64,000 nucleotides of DNA from Pseudomonas chlororaphis. GTDB lineage: Bacteria > Pseudomonadota > Gammaproteobacteria > Pseudomonadales > Pseudomonadaceae. Positions 29,878 through 40,408 of the stretch are shown here, in pieces. The stretch is taken from positions 1,776,120 through 1,840,119 of the forward strand of contig CP011020.1 in NCBI GenBank assembly GCA_001023535.1, read 5' to 3'. The notes under the pieces are model-generated. The model worked only from the letters and a program-made list of their open reading frames with translations. It did not search any database and was not told the origin of the DNA. A program made the position numbers and the translations under genes. How positions within the stretch are numbered: position 1 is the first letter of the stretch; each line of letters begins with the position of its first letter.

Positions 29878-31416
29878 TCAGCCCAAGGCCTTGCGATTGA
29901 AGTCCCGCAGGCGGAATCCCATCAGCAGCAACATGCCGAAATACGCCACCACGCCCGCGACAACCAGCACGCCCAGGCGCAGGAAACGTTCGAGCATCTG
30001 CCCTTCGCTCCAGGCCGGCATGAAGTGCAGCGCCCCCAGCAGGACCGCCGACATCACCGCCACGGCGACCAGCAACTTGAGGCCAAACCGGCCCCAGCCC
30101 GGCTGGGGCTGATACATCTTCTGCTTGCGCAACTGATAGAACAGCAGCCCGGCATTGAGACAGGCACCGGCACTGATCGCCAAGGCCAGCCCGGCGTGGG
30201 CCAGTGGACCGATGAGCAGGAGGTTGAACAACTGCGTCATCACCAGGGTGAACACGGCGATCTTTACCGGCGTGCGAATGTTCTGCTGAGCGTAGAACCC
30301 CGGCGCCAGCACCTTGATCACGATGATCCCGAGCAGGCCCACCGAATAGGCGATCAGCGCCCGCTGGGTCATGACGGCGTCGAAGGCATTGAACTGGCCG
30401 TACTGGAACAACGAAACCGTCAGCGGCTCGGCGAGGATACCCAGCGCCAGGGCACAAGGCAGCACCAGCACGAAGCACAGTCGCAGACCCCAATCGAGGA
30501 TGCGCGAATACTCCTGGCGGTCCTGGTTGGCGTAGGTCTTGGCGAGGGTTGGCAGCAGGATGGTGCCCAAGGCCACGCCCAACACACCGGACGGCAGCTC
30601 CATCAGACGGTCGGCGTAGTACATCCAGGACACGGAACCAGCCACCAGGAACGAGGCGAAAATCGTGTTGATAATCAGGGAAATCTGACTCACCGACACG
30701 CCGAGGATTGCCGGCAGCATCTGTTTCATCACCCGCCACACGCCGCTGTCACGCAGGTTCAGCCGGGGCAGCACCAACATGCCGATCTTTTTAAGGTGAG
30801 GCAGTTGGTACAGCAACTGCGCCAGGCCGCCCACCAGCACCGCCCAACCGAGGGCCATCACCGGCGGGTCGAAATACGGTGTCAGGAACAGCGCGAACAC
30901 GATCATGCTGACGTTGAGCAAGGTCGGCACGAAGGCCGGGACGGAAAAACGGTTCCAGGTATTGAGGATCGCGCCGGCCAGGGACGACAGGGAAATCAGC
31001 AATATATAAGGGAAGGTCACCCGCAACAGGTCGGAGGTGAGCTGGAATTTCTCCGGGGTGTCGGCAAACCCCGGCGCCGTGGCCCAGATGACCCAGGGGG
31101 CGGCGAGCATGCCGGCGGCGGTGACCAGCGCCAGCACCAAGGTCAGCAGGCCAGTGACATAGGCAATGAATGTGCGGGTCGCTTCGTCGCCTTTCTGGCT
31201 CTTGTATTCCGCCAGGATCGGCACGAAGGCCTGGGAGAACGCGCCCTCGGCGAAGATCCGCCGCAGCAGGTTGGGCAGCTTGAAGGCGATGAAAAAGGCG
31301 TCGGTGGCCATTCCGGCCCCGAAAATGCGCGCGATCAGCGTATCGCGAACAAACCCCAGGACACGGGAAAGCATCGTGATAGAGCTGACGGCAGCCAACG
31401 ATTTGAGCAGATTCAT
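29878..31416 (-). CDS. murJ: Lipid II flippase MurJ (MviN)
   Basis: 512-residue MOP-family membrane protein with about 14 helices that flips lipid II across the inner membrane for peptidoglycan synthesis. N-terminal [25 protein letters not shown] and [28 protein letters not shown] are diagnostic, including the essential arginines in SRVLGFVRD and LLRRIFAEG. First gene of the minus-strand unit, divergent from rpsT. Its ribosome site is weak. Confidence 0.96.
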   Translation of the reverse strand: MNLLKSLAAVSSITMLSRVLGFVRDTLIARIFGAGMATDAFFIAFKLPNLLRRIFAEGAFSQAFVPILAEYKSQKGDEATRTFIAYVTGLLTLVLALVTAAGMLAAPWVIWATAPGFADTPEKFQLTSDLLRVTFPYILLISLSSLAGAILNTWNRFSVPAFVPTLLNVSMIVFALFLTPYFDPPVMALGWAVLVGGLAQLLYQLPHLKKIGMLVLPRLNLRDSGVWRVMKQMLPAILGVSVSQISLIINTIFASFLVAGSVSWMYYADRLMELPSGVLGVALGTILLPTLAKTYANQDRQEYSRILDWGLRLCFVLVLPCALALGILAEPLTVSLFQYGQFNAFDAVMTQRALIAYSVGLLGIIVIKVLAPGFYAQQNIRTPVKIAVFTLVMTQLFNLLLIGPLAHAGLALAISAGACLNAGLLFYQLRKQKMYQPQPGWGRFGLKLLVAVAVMSAVLLGALHFMPAWSEGQMLERFLRLGVLVVAGVVAYFGMLLLMGFRLRDFNRKALG

Positions 31417-31588
31417 GAAAAGAGTTTTTGCCTGTCGATAAACAGCAGGCGAACAACGCGCCCACTTGTGCGATACTCCGCGCCGCTAAACAGCACAGCG
31501 CCAAAGCCCGCGAGTTTACAGGTCGCACGCCGGAAAGAAATCACCCGGTGCGTAGCACCTGCCATTCAGCGGAACGTGTCACCCGCCC

Positions 31589-31617
31589 TTGACAAGACCT
31601 CAACTCATCGGCATGAT
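31589..31617 (+). promoter_or_regulatory. Sigma-70 promoter of rpsT
   Basis: TTGACA (31589-31594), 17-base spacer, CATGAT (31612-31617), followed by GC-rich TCGCGGCC. The leader to the GTG start is about 47 bases. Confidence 0.8.
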
Positions 31618-31670
31618 TCGCGGCCTATTTTGTTTGCTATTTCCTAAAAAGTCTTTCGAGGAGCTCGACG

Positions 31671-31949
31671 GTGGCCAACTCACCTTCCGCCAAAAAACGT
31701 GCAAAACAGGCTGAGAAGCGTCGCAGCCACAACGCCAGCCTGCGTTCCATGGTCCGTACCTACATCAAGAATGTAGTTAAGGCCATCGACGCAAAAGACG
31801 CTGAAAAAGCTCAAGCTGCTTACGTTCTGGCTGTGCCAGTTATCGACCGCATGGCCGATAAAGGCATCATCCACAAGAACAAGGCTGCTCGCCATAAGAG
31901 CCGCCTGAATGGCCACGTAAAGGCCCTGAACGTTGCCGCTGCTGCCTAA
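31671..31949 (+). CDS. rpsT: 30S ribosomal protein S20
   Basis: 92 residues, highly basic, all helical; binds 16S rRNA in the body of the 30S subunit. [30 protein letters not shown] is typical S20. The start codon is GTG, preceded by GAGGAG at good spacing. Monocistronic, with its own promoter and terminator, divergent from murJ. Confidence 0.98.
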   Translation: MANSPSAKKRAKQAEKRRSHNASLRSMVRTYIKNVVKAIDAKDAEKAQAAYVLAVPVIDRMADKGIIHKNKAARHKSRLNGHVKALNVAAAA

Positions 31950-31962
31950 GCGACGCGCTCAT

Positions 31963-31993
31963 TAAAAAACCGACCTCAGGGTCGGTTTTTTAT
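31963..31993 (+). terminator. Rho-independent terminator of rpsT
   Basis: AAAAACCGACC pairs with GGTCGGTTTTT around a short loop; T run at 31985-31991. Confidence 0.92.
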
Positions 31994-32019
31994 TGCCTGC
32001 AACTCTTCATTCAGAACAT

Positions 32020-32107
32020 TGTGGGAGCGAGCTTGCTCGCGATGGCGGAGCATCAGACAAATCGTTGTTACTGACGCACCGCCATCGCGAGCAAGCTCGC
32101 TCCCACA
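32020..32107. repeat. REPIN, family A
   Basis: TGTGGGAGCGAGCTTGCTCG ... CGAGCAAGCTCGCTCCCACA, inverted pair with a 45-base spacer, between convergent rpsT and creA. Confidence 0.9.
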
Positions 32108-32121
32108 GGGCTATGTGTCGA

Positions 32122-32586
32122 TTATTGAGTACGAGCCCACGGCAGGATCGGGATCGCCGTCACCGCGTTCTGCGGGCTACCCTCGATCACGCGATCGCTG
32201 TAGACCAGATACACCAGCGTGTTGCGCTTCTTGTCGAGGAAACGCACCACCTGCATGGTCTTGAACACCAGCGAAGTGCGCTCCCTGAACACCTCATCGC
32301 CATCCTTGAGCTCGCCCTTGAAGCTGATCGGCCCCACCTGGCGACAAGCAATGGAGGCCTCGGCACGGTCTTCGGCCAGACCCAGGCCACCTTTCACGCC
32401 ACCAGTCTTGGCCCGCGACAGGTAGCAGGTCACGCCTTCGACCTTGGGGTCGTCGAACGCCTCGACCACGATCCGGTCGTTCGGTCCGACAAACTTGAAC
32501 ACGGTGGATACCTGGCCGATCTCCTCGGCCGAAGCCAACAGCGGCACCGCCAGCAGCAAGCCGATCAATCCTTTTGCCAAACCCAT
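32122..32586 (-). CDS. creA: CreA family periplasmic protein
   Basis: 154 residues of the CreA family (PF05981), function unknown. Signal peptide [20 protein letters not shown] ends before EEIG; the mature protein has [42 protein letters not shown], the family signature with a cysteine pair (VTCYLS, IACRQV). AAGGAAAA precedes the ATG. The proB stop is only ten bases upstream, so it is the last gene of the rplU-rpmA-obgE-proB-creA string. Confidence 0.88.
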   Translation of the reverse strand: MGLAKGLIGLLLAVPLLASAEEIGQVSTVFKFVGPNDRIVVEAFDDPKVEGVTCYLSRAKTGGVKGGLGLAEDRAEASIACRQVGPISFKGELKDGDEVFRERTSLVFKTMQVVRFLDKKRNTLVYLVYSDRVIEGSPQNAVTAIPILPWARTQ

Positions 32587-32595
32587 GATTTTTCC

Positions 32596-33714
32596 TTAGA
32601 CGAGGATCAGGTTGTCACGGTGAACCAGCTCAGGCTCCGCCATGTACCCCAACAGACCAACGATTGCATCGGACGACTGGCCGATGATTTTCTGTGCTTC
32701 CAGCGCACTGTAGTTGGCCAGGCCACGGGCGATCTCGCGACCGTCCGGCGCCACGCACACGACCATTTCGCCACGCCGGAAACTGCCTTGGACCAGCTTC
32801 ACACCCACTGGCAGCAAGCTTTTGTTGCCCTGGGACAGCGCCGCGACGGCGCCCGCGTCCAGCACCAGGGTGCCACGGGTCTGCAGGTGCCCGGCCAGCC
32901 ACTGCTTGCGCGCCGCCAGCATGCCGCGCTCAGGGGAAAGCAAGGTGCCGATACGCTCGCCGGCTTTCAGGCGATCCAGCACCCGCTCCAGCCGCCCACC
33001 AACGATGATGGTATGAGCCCCCGAACGCGCCGCCAGCCGCGCGGCACGCAGCTTGGTCTGCATGCCACCACGCCCCAGCGCGCCCCCCGTACCACCCGCC
33101 ACCGCATCCAGCGCCGGATCATCGGCCCGGGCTTCGTAGATCAGCTTGGCATCGGGATTGTTGCGCGGGTCGGCATCGAACATGCCGTCACGGTCGGTGA
33201 GGATCACCAGCAGGTCCGCCTCCACCAGGTTCGCCACCAGCGCGGCCAGGGTGTCGTTGTCGCCGAAACGGATCTCGTCGGTGACCACTGTGTCATTCTC
33301 GTTGATCACCGGGATGACCTTCAACTCCACCAGCGCGCGCAAGGTGCTGCGGGCATTGAGGTAGCGCTTGCGGTCCGACAGGTCGTCATGGGTCAGCAGG
33401 ATCTGCGCCGTGTGGCGACCGTGCTCGGCAAAGCTCGACTCCCAAGCCTGCACCAGGCCCATCTGGCCGATGGCGGCAGCGGCTTGCAATTCGTGCATCG
33501 CACTGGGTCGCGACGTCCAGCCCAAACGGCTCATGCCGGCCGCCACGGCACCGGAAGAAACCAACACCAGTTCGACGCCAGCCTCATGCAGGGCCACCAT
33601 CTGCTCGACCCACACCGCCATGGCCTGGCGATCCAGCCCCTTGCCATCCGCCGTCAGCAGTGCGCTGCCGATCTTCACGACCCAGCGCTGCGCACCCGTC
33701 ACCTTGCTCCGCAT
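32596..33714 (-). CDS. proB: Glutamate 5-kinase
   Basis: 372 residues; first step of proline synthesis. An amino-acid kinase domain ([44 protein letters not shown]) is followed by a C-terminal PUA domain (from about residue 280). Two adjacent ATG codons exist; the second (33714) gives [17 protein letters not shown] and the 372-residue length of P. aeruginosa ProB, while the first has slightly better spacing from AAAGG. Longer upstream frame is not conserved. Confidence 0.95.
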   Translation of the reverse strand: MRSKVTGAQRWVVKIGSALLTADGKGLDRQAMAVWVEQMVALHEAGVELVLVSSGAVAAGMSRLGWTSRPSAMHELQAAAAIGQMGLVQAWESSFAEHGRHTAQILLTHDDLSDRKRYLNARSTLRALVELKVIPVINENDTVVTDEIRFGDNDTLAALVANLVEADLLVILTDRDGMFDADPRNNPDAKLIYEARADDPALDAVAGGTGGALGRGGMQTKLRAARLAARSGAHTIIVGGRLERVLDRLKAGERIGTLLSPERGMLAARKQWLAGHLQTRGTLVLDAGAVAALSQGNKSLLPVGVKLVQGSFRRGEMVVCVAPDGREIARGLANYSALEAQKIIGQSSDAIVGLLGYMAEPELVHRDNLILV

Positions 33715-33867
33715 CATCTTCAACCTTTGCCAGCGGACGGCGCGACCCAGCGCCGCCCATGGGATTATTCGTATTTGCGTTCTACAGATACCAAAACGCC
33801 GCTCGAATGAGCGGCGCCTAGGAAACCGGCTTGCCGGCGATGATAACACCGCACTGAAACACTTGAA

Positions 33868-33899
33868 CCTGTGGGAGCGAGCAAGTTCGCTCCCACAGG
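33868..33899. repeat. Compact REP hairpin between obgE and proB
   Basis: CCTGTGGGAGCGA pairs perfectly with its complement TCGCTCCCACAGG over only a six-base loop. It is a fused or shortened version of the paired REP and may attenuate the obgE-proB transcript. Confidence 0.8.
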
Positions 33900-33943
33900 A
33901 CTCCTGCAGGCCCTGGTTTCAGTTGAGTGATATCAGCACAAGA

Positions 33944-35299
<1,356 letters not shown>

Positions 35300-35312
35300 T
35301 CACCCCACAAAC

Positions 35313-35342
35313 GAAAAAGCCCCGTCGCAAGACAGGGCTTCT
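35313..35342 (-). terminator. Terminator-like hairpin after rpmA
   Basis: On the minus strand AAGCCCTG and CGGGGCTT pair, followed by TTTTTC. It lies between rpmA and obgE and probably reduces read-through from the ribosomal genes into obgE. Confidence 0.75.
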
Positions 35343-35357
35343 CCAGCGGTCTCGCAA

Positions 35358-35615
35358 TTAAGCTGCGATAACGCTTACGTAACGACGACCGAAGGCGCCT
35401 TTTACTTCAAACTTGATCACGCCTTCGACTTTAGCGAAGAGGGTGTGATCTTTACCCATGCCCACGCCGTAGCCAGCGTGGAATTGGGTGCCGCGCTGAC
35501 GCACGATGATGTTGCCTGCTTTGATAGCCTGGCCGCCATACATCTTCACGCCAAGGCGTTTGGCTTCTGAGTCGCGACCGTTACGGGTACTACCACCAGC
35601 TTTTTTGTGTGCCAT
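35358..35615 (-). CDS. rpmA: 50S ribosomal protein L27
   Basis: 85 residues: [28 protein letters not shown] is the L27 N-terminus that reaches towards the peptidyl-transferase centre. No cleaved N-terminal extension as in Firmicutes. Directly follows rplU with 35 bases between. Confidence 0.98.
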   Translation of the reverse strand: MAHKKAGGSTRNGRDSEAKRLGVKMYGGQAIKAGNIIVRQRGTQFHAGYGVGMGKDHTLFAKVEGVIKFEVKGAFGRRYVSVIAA

Positions 35616-35650
35616 GAGTTCAATTCTCCTAGTGAGGAATTAGGCTGAAA

Positions 35651-35965
35651 TTAAGCCTGAATACCGGTGATTTTGATCTCGGTGTACCACTGGCGGTGGC
35701 CCATACGCTTCATGTGGTGCTTACGACGACGGAACTTGATGATGCGGACTTTATCGTGACGACCTTGGGAGATCACTTCAGCCACAACGGTCGCGCCAGC
35801 AACAACTGGAGCACCGATATTCACGTCATCGCCATTGGCGACCAACAGAACGCGATCAAAAGTCACGGATTCGCCGGTAGCGATTTCCAGTTTTTCGATC
35901 TTCAGGTATTCACCTGGGGCGACCTTGTATTGCTTGCCACCAGTAACGATTACTGCATACGACAT
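35651..35965 (-). CDS. rplU: 50S ribosomal protein L21
   Basis: 104 residues; 23S rRNA-binding protein with [26 protein letters not shown] and the C-terminal [26 protein letters not shown] signature. Start at 35965 has GGAGAAA upstream. An upstream frame to 36181 runs over the promoter region and is not coding. Promoter at 36097-36125 gives a leader of about 125 bases. Confidence 0.98.
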   Translation of the reverse strand: MSYAVIVTGGKQYKVAPGEYLKIEKLEIATGESVTFDRVLLVANGDDVNIGAPVVAGATVVAEVISQGRHDKVRIIKFRRRKHHMKRMGHRQWYTEIKITGIQA

Positions 35966-36096
35966 GGTATTTCTCCGATAATCCTGCTCACCCAGCGCTT
36001 TATAAGAAGAGGTATTGGCTGGCATGGCTGCATGGGCTGGAAGGCCCGGATGCAATTGCGTAAGGCAGGTGCTGCCCAGGAAGTTCAGGGTGCGCG

Positions 36097-36125
36097 ATTG
36101 TACGCAAGCTGTTCCAGGCTTGCAA
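36097..36125 (-). promoter_or_regulatory. Sigma-70 promoter of rplU-rpmA
   Basis: On the minus strand TTGCAA (36120-36125), 17-base spacer, TACAAT (36097-36102), then CGCGC discriminator as in ribosomal promoters. Confidence 0.85.
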
Positions 36126-36143
36126 GTAGCCGTCCATCGCGCC

Positions 36144-36172
36144 TTGACACCTGCGGATGTGGGTCCTAGCAT
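36144..36172 (+). promoter_or_regulatory. Sigma-70 promoter of ispB
   Basis: TTGACA (36144-36149), 17-base spacer, TAGCAT (36167-36172), then GCCGCGC. Lies 18 bases from the divergent rplU -35 box, so the two promoters are back to back. Confidence 0.8.
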
Positions 36173-36204
36173 GCCGCGCAACCCTTCTGGAGCACCTGTC
36201 GCTG

Positions 36205-37173
36205 ATGCAACCCCAAGCTTTCTACCGCGCGGTGGCGGACGATTTTAGCGCCGTCGACGGCATCATCAAGAAGCAGCTGACTTCCCGAGTGCCTCTGGTA
36301 TCGAAAATCGGCGATTACATCACTTCAGCCGGTGGCAAGCGCCTGCGTCCTTTATTGGTGCTTTTGTGTGGCAAGGCCCTGGGCCGCGAAGGCGACGATA
36401 TGCGCCTGCTGGCCGCCACCATCGAATTCCTGCACACCGCCACCCTGCTGCATGACGACGTGGTCGACATGTCCGGCATGCGCCGCGGCCGCTCGACTGC
36501 CAACGCCATGTGGGGCAACGCCCCCAGCGTGCTGGTAGGCGACTTCCTGTACTCGCGCTCGTTCGAAATGATGGTCGAACTGGGCTCGATGCCGGTGATG
36601 AAGATCCTGTCCCAGGCCACGCGCATCATCGCCGAAGGCGAAGTGCTGCAACTGTCCAAGGTACGCGACGCCAGCACCACGGAAGAAACCTACATGGAGG
36701 TCATCCGCGGCAAGACCGCGATGCTCTTCGAGGCCTCGACCCACAGTGCCGCCGCCCTGGCCGGCGCCAGCGCCGAACAGAGCGAAGCGCTACGCACCTT
36801 TGGCGACCACCTGGGCGTGGCATTCCAGTTGGTGGACGACCTGCTGGACTACAAGGGCGACGCCGAAACCCTGGGCAAGAACGTCGGTGACGATCTCGCC
36901 GAGGGCAAGCCGACCCTGCCACTGATCTACACCATGCGCGAAGGCACGCCCGAACAGGCGGCGCTGGTGCGCCAGGCGATCCAGAAAGGCGGGATCGAAG
37001 ACCTGGAAAGCATTCGGGCAGCGGTTGAAGCCTCCGGCTCGCTGGACTACACCGCGAAACTGGCCCGTGACTACGTCGCCCGCGCGATCAAGTGCCTCGA
37101 CGCCCTGCCCTCCAGCGAATACCGCGATGCGCTGGTGGAACTGAGCGAGTTTGCGGTGGCGCGTACTCACTGA
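36205..37173 (+). CDS. ispB: Octaprenyl/nonaprenyl diphosphate synthase
   Basis: 322 residues; builds the polyprenyl side chain of ubiquinone. The first aspartate-rich motif is D84-D85-x-x-D88 (LLHDDVVD) and the second is D211-D212-x-x-D215 (VDDLLDYKG); GGKRLRP is at 43-49. Start [19 protein letters not shown] matches the family and lies about 26 bases after the expected transcript start. Chain length (8 or 9 units; pseudomonads use ubiquinone-9) is not visible in the sequence. Confidence 0.95.
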   Translation: MQPQAFYRAVADDFSAVDGIIKKQLTSRVPLVSKIGDYITSAGGKRLRPLLVLLCGKALGREGDDMRLLAATIEFLHTATLLHDDVVDMSGMRRGRSTANAMWGNAPSVLVGDFLYSRSFEMMVELGSMPVMKILSQATRIIAEGEVLQLSKVRDASTTEETYMEVIRGKTAMLFEASTHSAAALAGASAEQSEALRTFGDHLGVAFQLVDDLLDYKGDAETLGKNVGDDLAEGKPTLPLIYTMREGTPEQAALVRQAIQKGGIEDLESIRAAVEASGSLDYTAKLARDYVARAIKCLDALPSSEYRDALVELSEFAVARTH

Positions 37174-37195
37174 TCACATAGATCGCAATGAGCTT

Positions 37196-37310
37196 TTGTG
37201 GCGAGGGAGCTTGCTCCCGCTCGGTCGGTCCGACGCCTCGGGCGCAGCGACCGCAAGCGCCATATGGGGCTGCTCCGCAGCCCAGCGGGAGCAAGCTCCC
37301 TCGCCACAAA
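37196..37310. repeat. REPIN, family B
   Basis: TTGTGGCGAGGGAGCTTGCT ... AGCAAGCTCCCTCGCCACAA, inverted pair with internal GGGGCTGCTCCGCAGCCC hairpin, downstream of ispB. Confidence 0.9.
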
Positions 37311-37388
37311 AACCCTCACATCGCCCTCCTAGCCGCAAAACCCTATACAATGTGCGCCCTTTTGTCCTCCTGATACCAAGGAACCCTA

Positions 37389-37730
37389 GTGAGCACGTTG
37401 CCTCCCTGCCCGAAATGCAATTCCGAATACACCTACGAAGACGGTACTCAACTGGTCTGCCCTGAGTGTGCCCACGAATGGTCCGCCAGCGGCGAGGTCG
37501 AGACGGCCTCCGACACCACGGTGAAGAAGGATTCGGTCGGTAACGTCCTGCAGGACGGCGACACCATCACCGTGATCAAAGACCTCAAGGTCAAGGGCAC
37601 CTCGCTGGTGGTCAAGGTCGGCACCAAGGTCAAGAACATCCGCCTGTGTGAAGGCGACCATGACATCGACTGCAAGATCGACGGCATCGGCCCAATGAAA
37701 CTCAAATCCGAGTTCGTCAGAAAAGTCTGA
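37389..37730 (+). CDS. yjdM: Zinc ribbon protein YjdM (PhnA family)
   Basis: 113 residues. N-terminal zinc ribbon with CPKC (residues 7-10) and CPEC (24-27), then an SH3-like domain with [23 protein letters not shown]. The family was once named phosphonoacetate hydrolase PhnA from its location in E. coli, but its role is unknown. The start codon is GTG with AAGGA upstream. Confidence 0.92.
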   Translation: MSTLPPCPKCNSEYTYEDGTQLVCPECAHEWSASGEVETASDTTVKKDSVGNVLQDGDTITVIKDLKVKGTSLVVKVGTKVKNIRLCEGDHDIDCKIDGIGPMKLKSEFVRKV

Positions 37731-37743
37731 ATCTGCCGTACGC

Positions 37744-37768
37744 CATCCCGCGCCTGCCGTGGGATGGT
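37744..37768 (+). terminator. Possible terminator hairpin after yjdM
   Basis: GCCATCCC pairs with GGGATGGT around an inner loop shortly after the yjdM stop, without a T run; weak. Confidence 0.35.
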
Positions 37769-37891
37769 GCCCCCACCTCCCCCGATCCCACCCCGCCTTG
37801 CACGTACCAGCCCATTGCCAGCGGTCCTGAACGTCGACCGCCCGTCGTCAGAAAACAAATCGGAATACCAATAGAGACTTGCTATTTAGCG

Positions 37892-37910
37892 AATAAGAAT
37901 TATTCTCATC
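37892..37910. promoter_or_regulatory. Candidate Fur box upstream of the 85-residue gene
   Basis: Inverted repeat centred on 37901: AGAAT-T-ATTCT is a perfect 5-1-5 palindrome, and extended it matches 11 of 14 informative positions of the Fur 7-1-7 motif TGATAAT-N-ATTATCA. It sits 26 bases before the start codon, where Fur could block transcription. Confidence 0.5.
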
Positions 37911-37935
37911 GAAACCCATCACGGAGGTGAGAACC

Positions 37936-38193
37936 ATGACTTATTTGATCGACGCCTGGCTGGATCGCCCGCACCCCTACCTCAGGATCCTGCATCGGGA
38001 AACCGGGGAAGTCTGCGCAGTGCTTGAGGAAGAAGCCTTGAGCGAGCTGCAGGACCAGGGTGATCTGGACCTCAACAGCCTCAATTCCAGCGAGCCGCTG
38101 GTGCTCAAGGAGCTGGTGCGCAACCTGTTCCTGTTCTGCTACGCCAGGGCATTGCGCCCGACTGGCGATTTCAATGGCAGGTTTCACGGATGA
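37936..38193 (+). CDS. Small conserved hypothetical protein, possibly iron-regulated
   Basis: 85 residues beginning MTYLIDAWLDRPHPYLRILHRETGEVCAVLEEE, acidic in the middle, with FLFCYARALR near the C-terminus. No signal peptide. Start at 37936 has the strong site GGAGGTGA; an ATG-like start three codons earlier is less well placed. It matches the position of PA4570 in P. aeruginosa, which I recall as a small protein of unknown function. Candidate Fur box upstream suggests induction under iron limitation. Confidence 0.72.
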   Translation: MTYLIDAWLDRPHPYLRILHRETGEVCAVLEEEALSELQDQGDLDLNSLNSSEPLVLKELVRNLFLFCYARALRPTGDFNGRFHG

Positions 38194-38204
38194 GCATGAA
38201 GACA

Positions 38205-38296
38205 ATGTGGGAGCGGGCTTGCTCGCGAAGGCGGTACATCAGTTAGCTGATAGGTCGACTGAAAGTCCGCTTTCGCGAGCAAGCTCGCTCCCACAT
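38205..38296. repeat. REPIN, family A
   Basis: ATGTGGGAGCGGGCTTGCTC ... GAGCAAGCTCGCTCCCACAT between two convergent genes. Confidence 0.9.
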
Positions 38297-38324
38297 TTTG
38301 CCCACTGTTAAACCGGGCAGGGTC

Positions 38325-38942
38325 TTACAGGACGTCCAGCAACTCGACGTCGAACACCAGTACGCTGTGCGGCGGAATGCTGCCAACGCCTTGAGCGCCG
38401 TAAGCCAGTTCGCTCGGCACGTACAGGCGCCATTTGCTGCCGGCGTTCATCAGTTGCAACGCTTCGGTCCAGCCTGGGATCACGCCGCCGACCGGGAATT
38501 CGGCAGGCTGGCCACGATCGTAGGAGCTGTCGAACACCGTGCCATCGATCAGGGTGCCGTGGTAGTGGGTACGCACCTGGTCTTCACGGGTCGGCTTGGC
38601 GCCTTCGCCCTGGGTCAACACTTCAAACTGCAGGCCCGAAGCCAGGGTGGTGATGCCTTCGCGCTTGGCATTTTCGGCCAGGAATGCACGTCCTTCGCCC
38701 GCCGCGGCTTCAGCCTTGGCAGCCGCTTCGGCTTGCATGATTTCGCGGATGACCTTGAAGCTGGCGGACATCTCTTCCTGGCCCACGCGGCTTGGCTTGC
38801 CGGCGAAGGCGTCGGTCAGGCCAGCCAGGATCGCGTCCAGGCTGACGCCCGGTGGCGGGTTGTCGCGCAGTTGGTCGCCCAACTGACGGCCAATGCCGTA
38901 GCTGACGCGGGTTTCGTCGGTGGACAGGTTAACTTCGGACAT
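38325..38942 (-). CDS. fklB: FKBP-type peptidyl-prolyl isomerase FklB
   Basis: 205 residues. N-terminal helical dimerisation domain (MSEVNLSTDETRVSYGIGRQLGDQLRDNPPPGVS...) and C-terminal FKBP fold with HYHGTLIDGTVFDSSYDRGQPAEFPVGGVIPGWTEALQLM and the closing VFDVELLDV. No signal peptide from the chosen start at 38942 (site GGAGCAGC), so cytoplasmic FklB rather than periplasmic FkpA. The longer frame to 39071 has a hydrophobic stretch but no ribosome site or family similarity. Confidence 0.92.
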   Translation of the reverse strand: MSEVNLSTDETRVSYGIGRQLGDQLRDNPPPGVSLDAILAGLTDAFAGKPSRVGQEEMSASFKVIREIMQAEAAAKAEAAAGEGRAFLAENAKREGITTLASGLQFEVLTQGEGAKPTREDQVRTHYHGTLIDGTVFDSSYDRGQPAEFPVGGVIPGWTEALQLMNAGSKWRLYVPSELAYGAQGVGSIPPHSVLVFDVELLDVL

Positions 38943-39090
38943 GGTGCTGCTCCGCTGTGCGGACGGCCCGGGAATGGCCATGGATGACACGGCGCTTCCC
39001 GGAGCGCCCGGAACCAAAAGGGCGAGCAGACTAGCACAGATGCCGGGGCGGATGACCAACACCCGCGCCAAAGCACGCCGCCAGAAACGA

Positions 39091-39124
39091 CAACGCCCAC
39101 CGGCTTCTCAACAGGTGGGCGTTG
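39091..39124 (-). terminator. Terminator-like hairpin after the YqhA-family gene
   Basis: CAACGCCCACC pairs perfectly with GGTGGGCGTTG across a 12-base loop; only a weak T run follows on the minus strand. Confidence 0.6.
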
Positions 39125-39145
39125 CACCAGCACGCGGGACGCGCC

Positions 39146-39634
39146 TCAGTGCTTGGTCAGTTTATCCAGGTAACCCATGGCAAACGCCGAGACCACGAAG
39201 GTCATGTGGATGATCACGTACCACATCAGGTGCTCGGGATCGACGTTCTTGGCGTCCATGAAGATGCGCAGCAGGTGGATGGAGGAAATCGCCACGATCG
39301 AGGCAGCCACTTTCATCTTCAGCGAGGAAGAGTCCATGGTGCCGAGCCAGTTGAGCTTTTCCTTGTCGGAGTCGATGTCCAGTTGCGAGACGAAGTTTTC
39401 GTAGCCGGAAATCATCACCATCACCAGCAGCCCGCCCACCAGCGCCATGTCGATCAGCGACAGCAACACCAGGATCAGGTCGGACTCGGCCATGGAAAAC
39501 ACGTTGGGGATAACGTGGAAGACTTCCTGGAAGAATTTCAGTGCCAGTGCCAGCAAGCCCAGGGACAGCCCGAAGTAGATCGGCGCCAGCAACCAACGGG
39601 AGGCGTACATTGCATTTTCGATAAAGCGTTCCAT
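39146..39634 (-). CDS. UPF0114 / YqhA family inner-membrane protein
   Basis: 162 residues, four hydrophobic segments: [67 protein letters not shown] and [22 protein letters not shown]. This is the TIGR00645 (YqhA) family of unknown function, found in most proteobacteria. Single-gene unit. Confidence 0.88.
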   Translation of the reverse strand: MERFIENAMYASRWLLAPIYFGLSLGLLALALKFFQEVFHVIPNVFSMAESDLILVLLSLIDMALVGGLLVMVMISGYENFVSQLDIDSDKEKLNWLGTMDSSSLKMKVAASIVAISSIHLLRIFMDAKNVDPEHLMWYVIIHMTFVVSAFAMGYLDKLTKH

Positions 39635-39753
39635 TGAGTCTCACACCAGGGCTGAAAAATCGCGGCGAGTATATCAGCCACGAGCGGCCCTACAAACGCC
39701 AGGCCACATCCCTGGACCCGGCGCAACAGCCAAGAGCTGCGTGGTGGAAACGC

Positions 39754-40095
39754 TCAATGCAGCGGGCGATACTCGAAGCCGCCCACGTTGCGACACCGCC
39801 CGCCATTGATCTCACGCAGTTGGGCCTGCATGTGCAGGCACCAGATCTGTGGGTCGTTGGCCAGCTCATAGCCGTGCAACGTCAGGCTCTGGACGATGGT
39901 ATCGAGGATGGTTTCGGCGGCGTTCGGGCCGGCAAATGGGCCCTGGGCCTTGATGGCGGAAGGTTGTTCACCGGCCATTCCGGCGGCAAAGAGCAAGGTC
40001 CACATACCGGTATCTCCCGCCAGCGGGCGGATGGCGCATTCGATACGGGTCACAAGGCCCAGGCATTGACGAGTGAGACAAAGGTTGCGCGACAT
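39754..40095 (-). CDS. Conserved hypothetical protein (Pseudomonas)
   Basis: 113 residues beginning MSRNLCLTRQCLGLVTRIECAIRPLAGDTGMWTLLFAAGMAGEQ, with a C-terminal half rich in His and Cys (WCLHMQ, GGRCRNVGG). No clear signal peptide or membrane helix. Matches the position of PA4575 in P. aeruginosa. Function unknown. Confidence 0.65.
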   Translation of the reverse strand: MSRNLCLTRQCLGLVTRIECAIRPLAGDTGMWTLLFAAGMAGEQPSAIKAQGPFAGPNAAETILDTIVQSLTLHGYELANDPQIWCLHMQAQLREINGGRCRNVGGFEYRPLH

Positions 40096-40299
40096 GGCGG
40101 CGCCCCTCGGTAGATCCGGTATTCAGTCCCAGGAGGGGGCTGTTTCGATCCAATGATGGCTCTCGTTATCCTTGAGCTGAGGATAGAAGAAAAGTTCCGG
40201 GCGCAAAGGATTTCGAGACCAGAATACGCCGAGCGGTCACAGTGTGAATATTGACGCCAAAGTGGTGGCATTACTAACAGGAAATCACTGCAAAACCTA
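40096..40299. other. Gap upstream of the 113-residue gene: nothing recognised
   Basis: About 200 bases with no reading frame, repeat or convincing promoter boxes; the promoter of the preceding minus-strand gene should be here. Confidence 0.5.
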
Positions 40300-40391
40300 T
40301 TGTGGGAGCGGGCTTGCTCGCGAAAGCGGTTTGTCAGTTGGCATAGTCGTCAGCTGACACACTGGTTTCGCGAGCAAGCCCGCTCCCACAG
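40300..40391. repeat. REPIN, family A
   Basis: TTGTGGGAGCGGGCTTGCTC ... GAGCAAGCCCGCTCCCACAG, inverted pair with a 45-base spacer, directly after the Lon-like gene. Confidence 0.9.
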
Positions 40392-40408
40392 GGCAATTGC
40401 CGCTCAGA

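Noticed and set aside
28861..31647. 928-codon open frame on the plus strand
   Set aside because: Antisense of ribF and murJ, very rich in Gln/His/Arg, no family features.
38943..39071. N-terminal extension of fklB as a signal peptide (FkpA-like)
   Set aside because: The extension has no ribosome site, and the start at 38942 has a good one and begins the conserved sequence.
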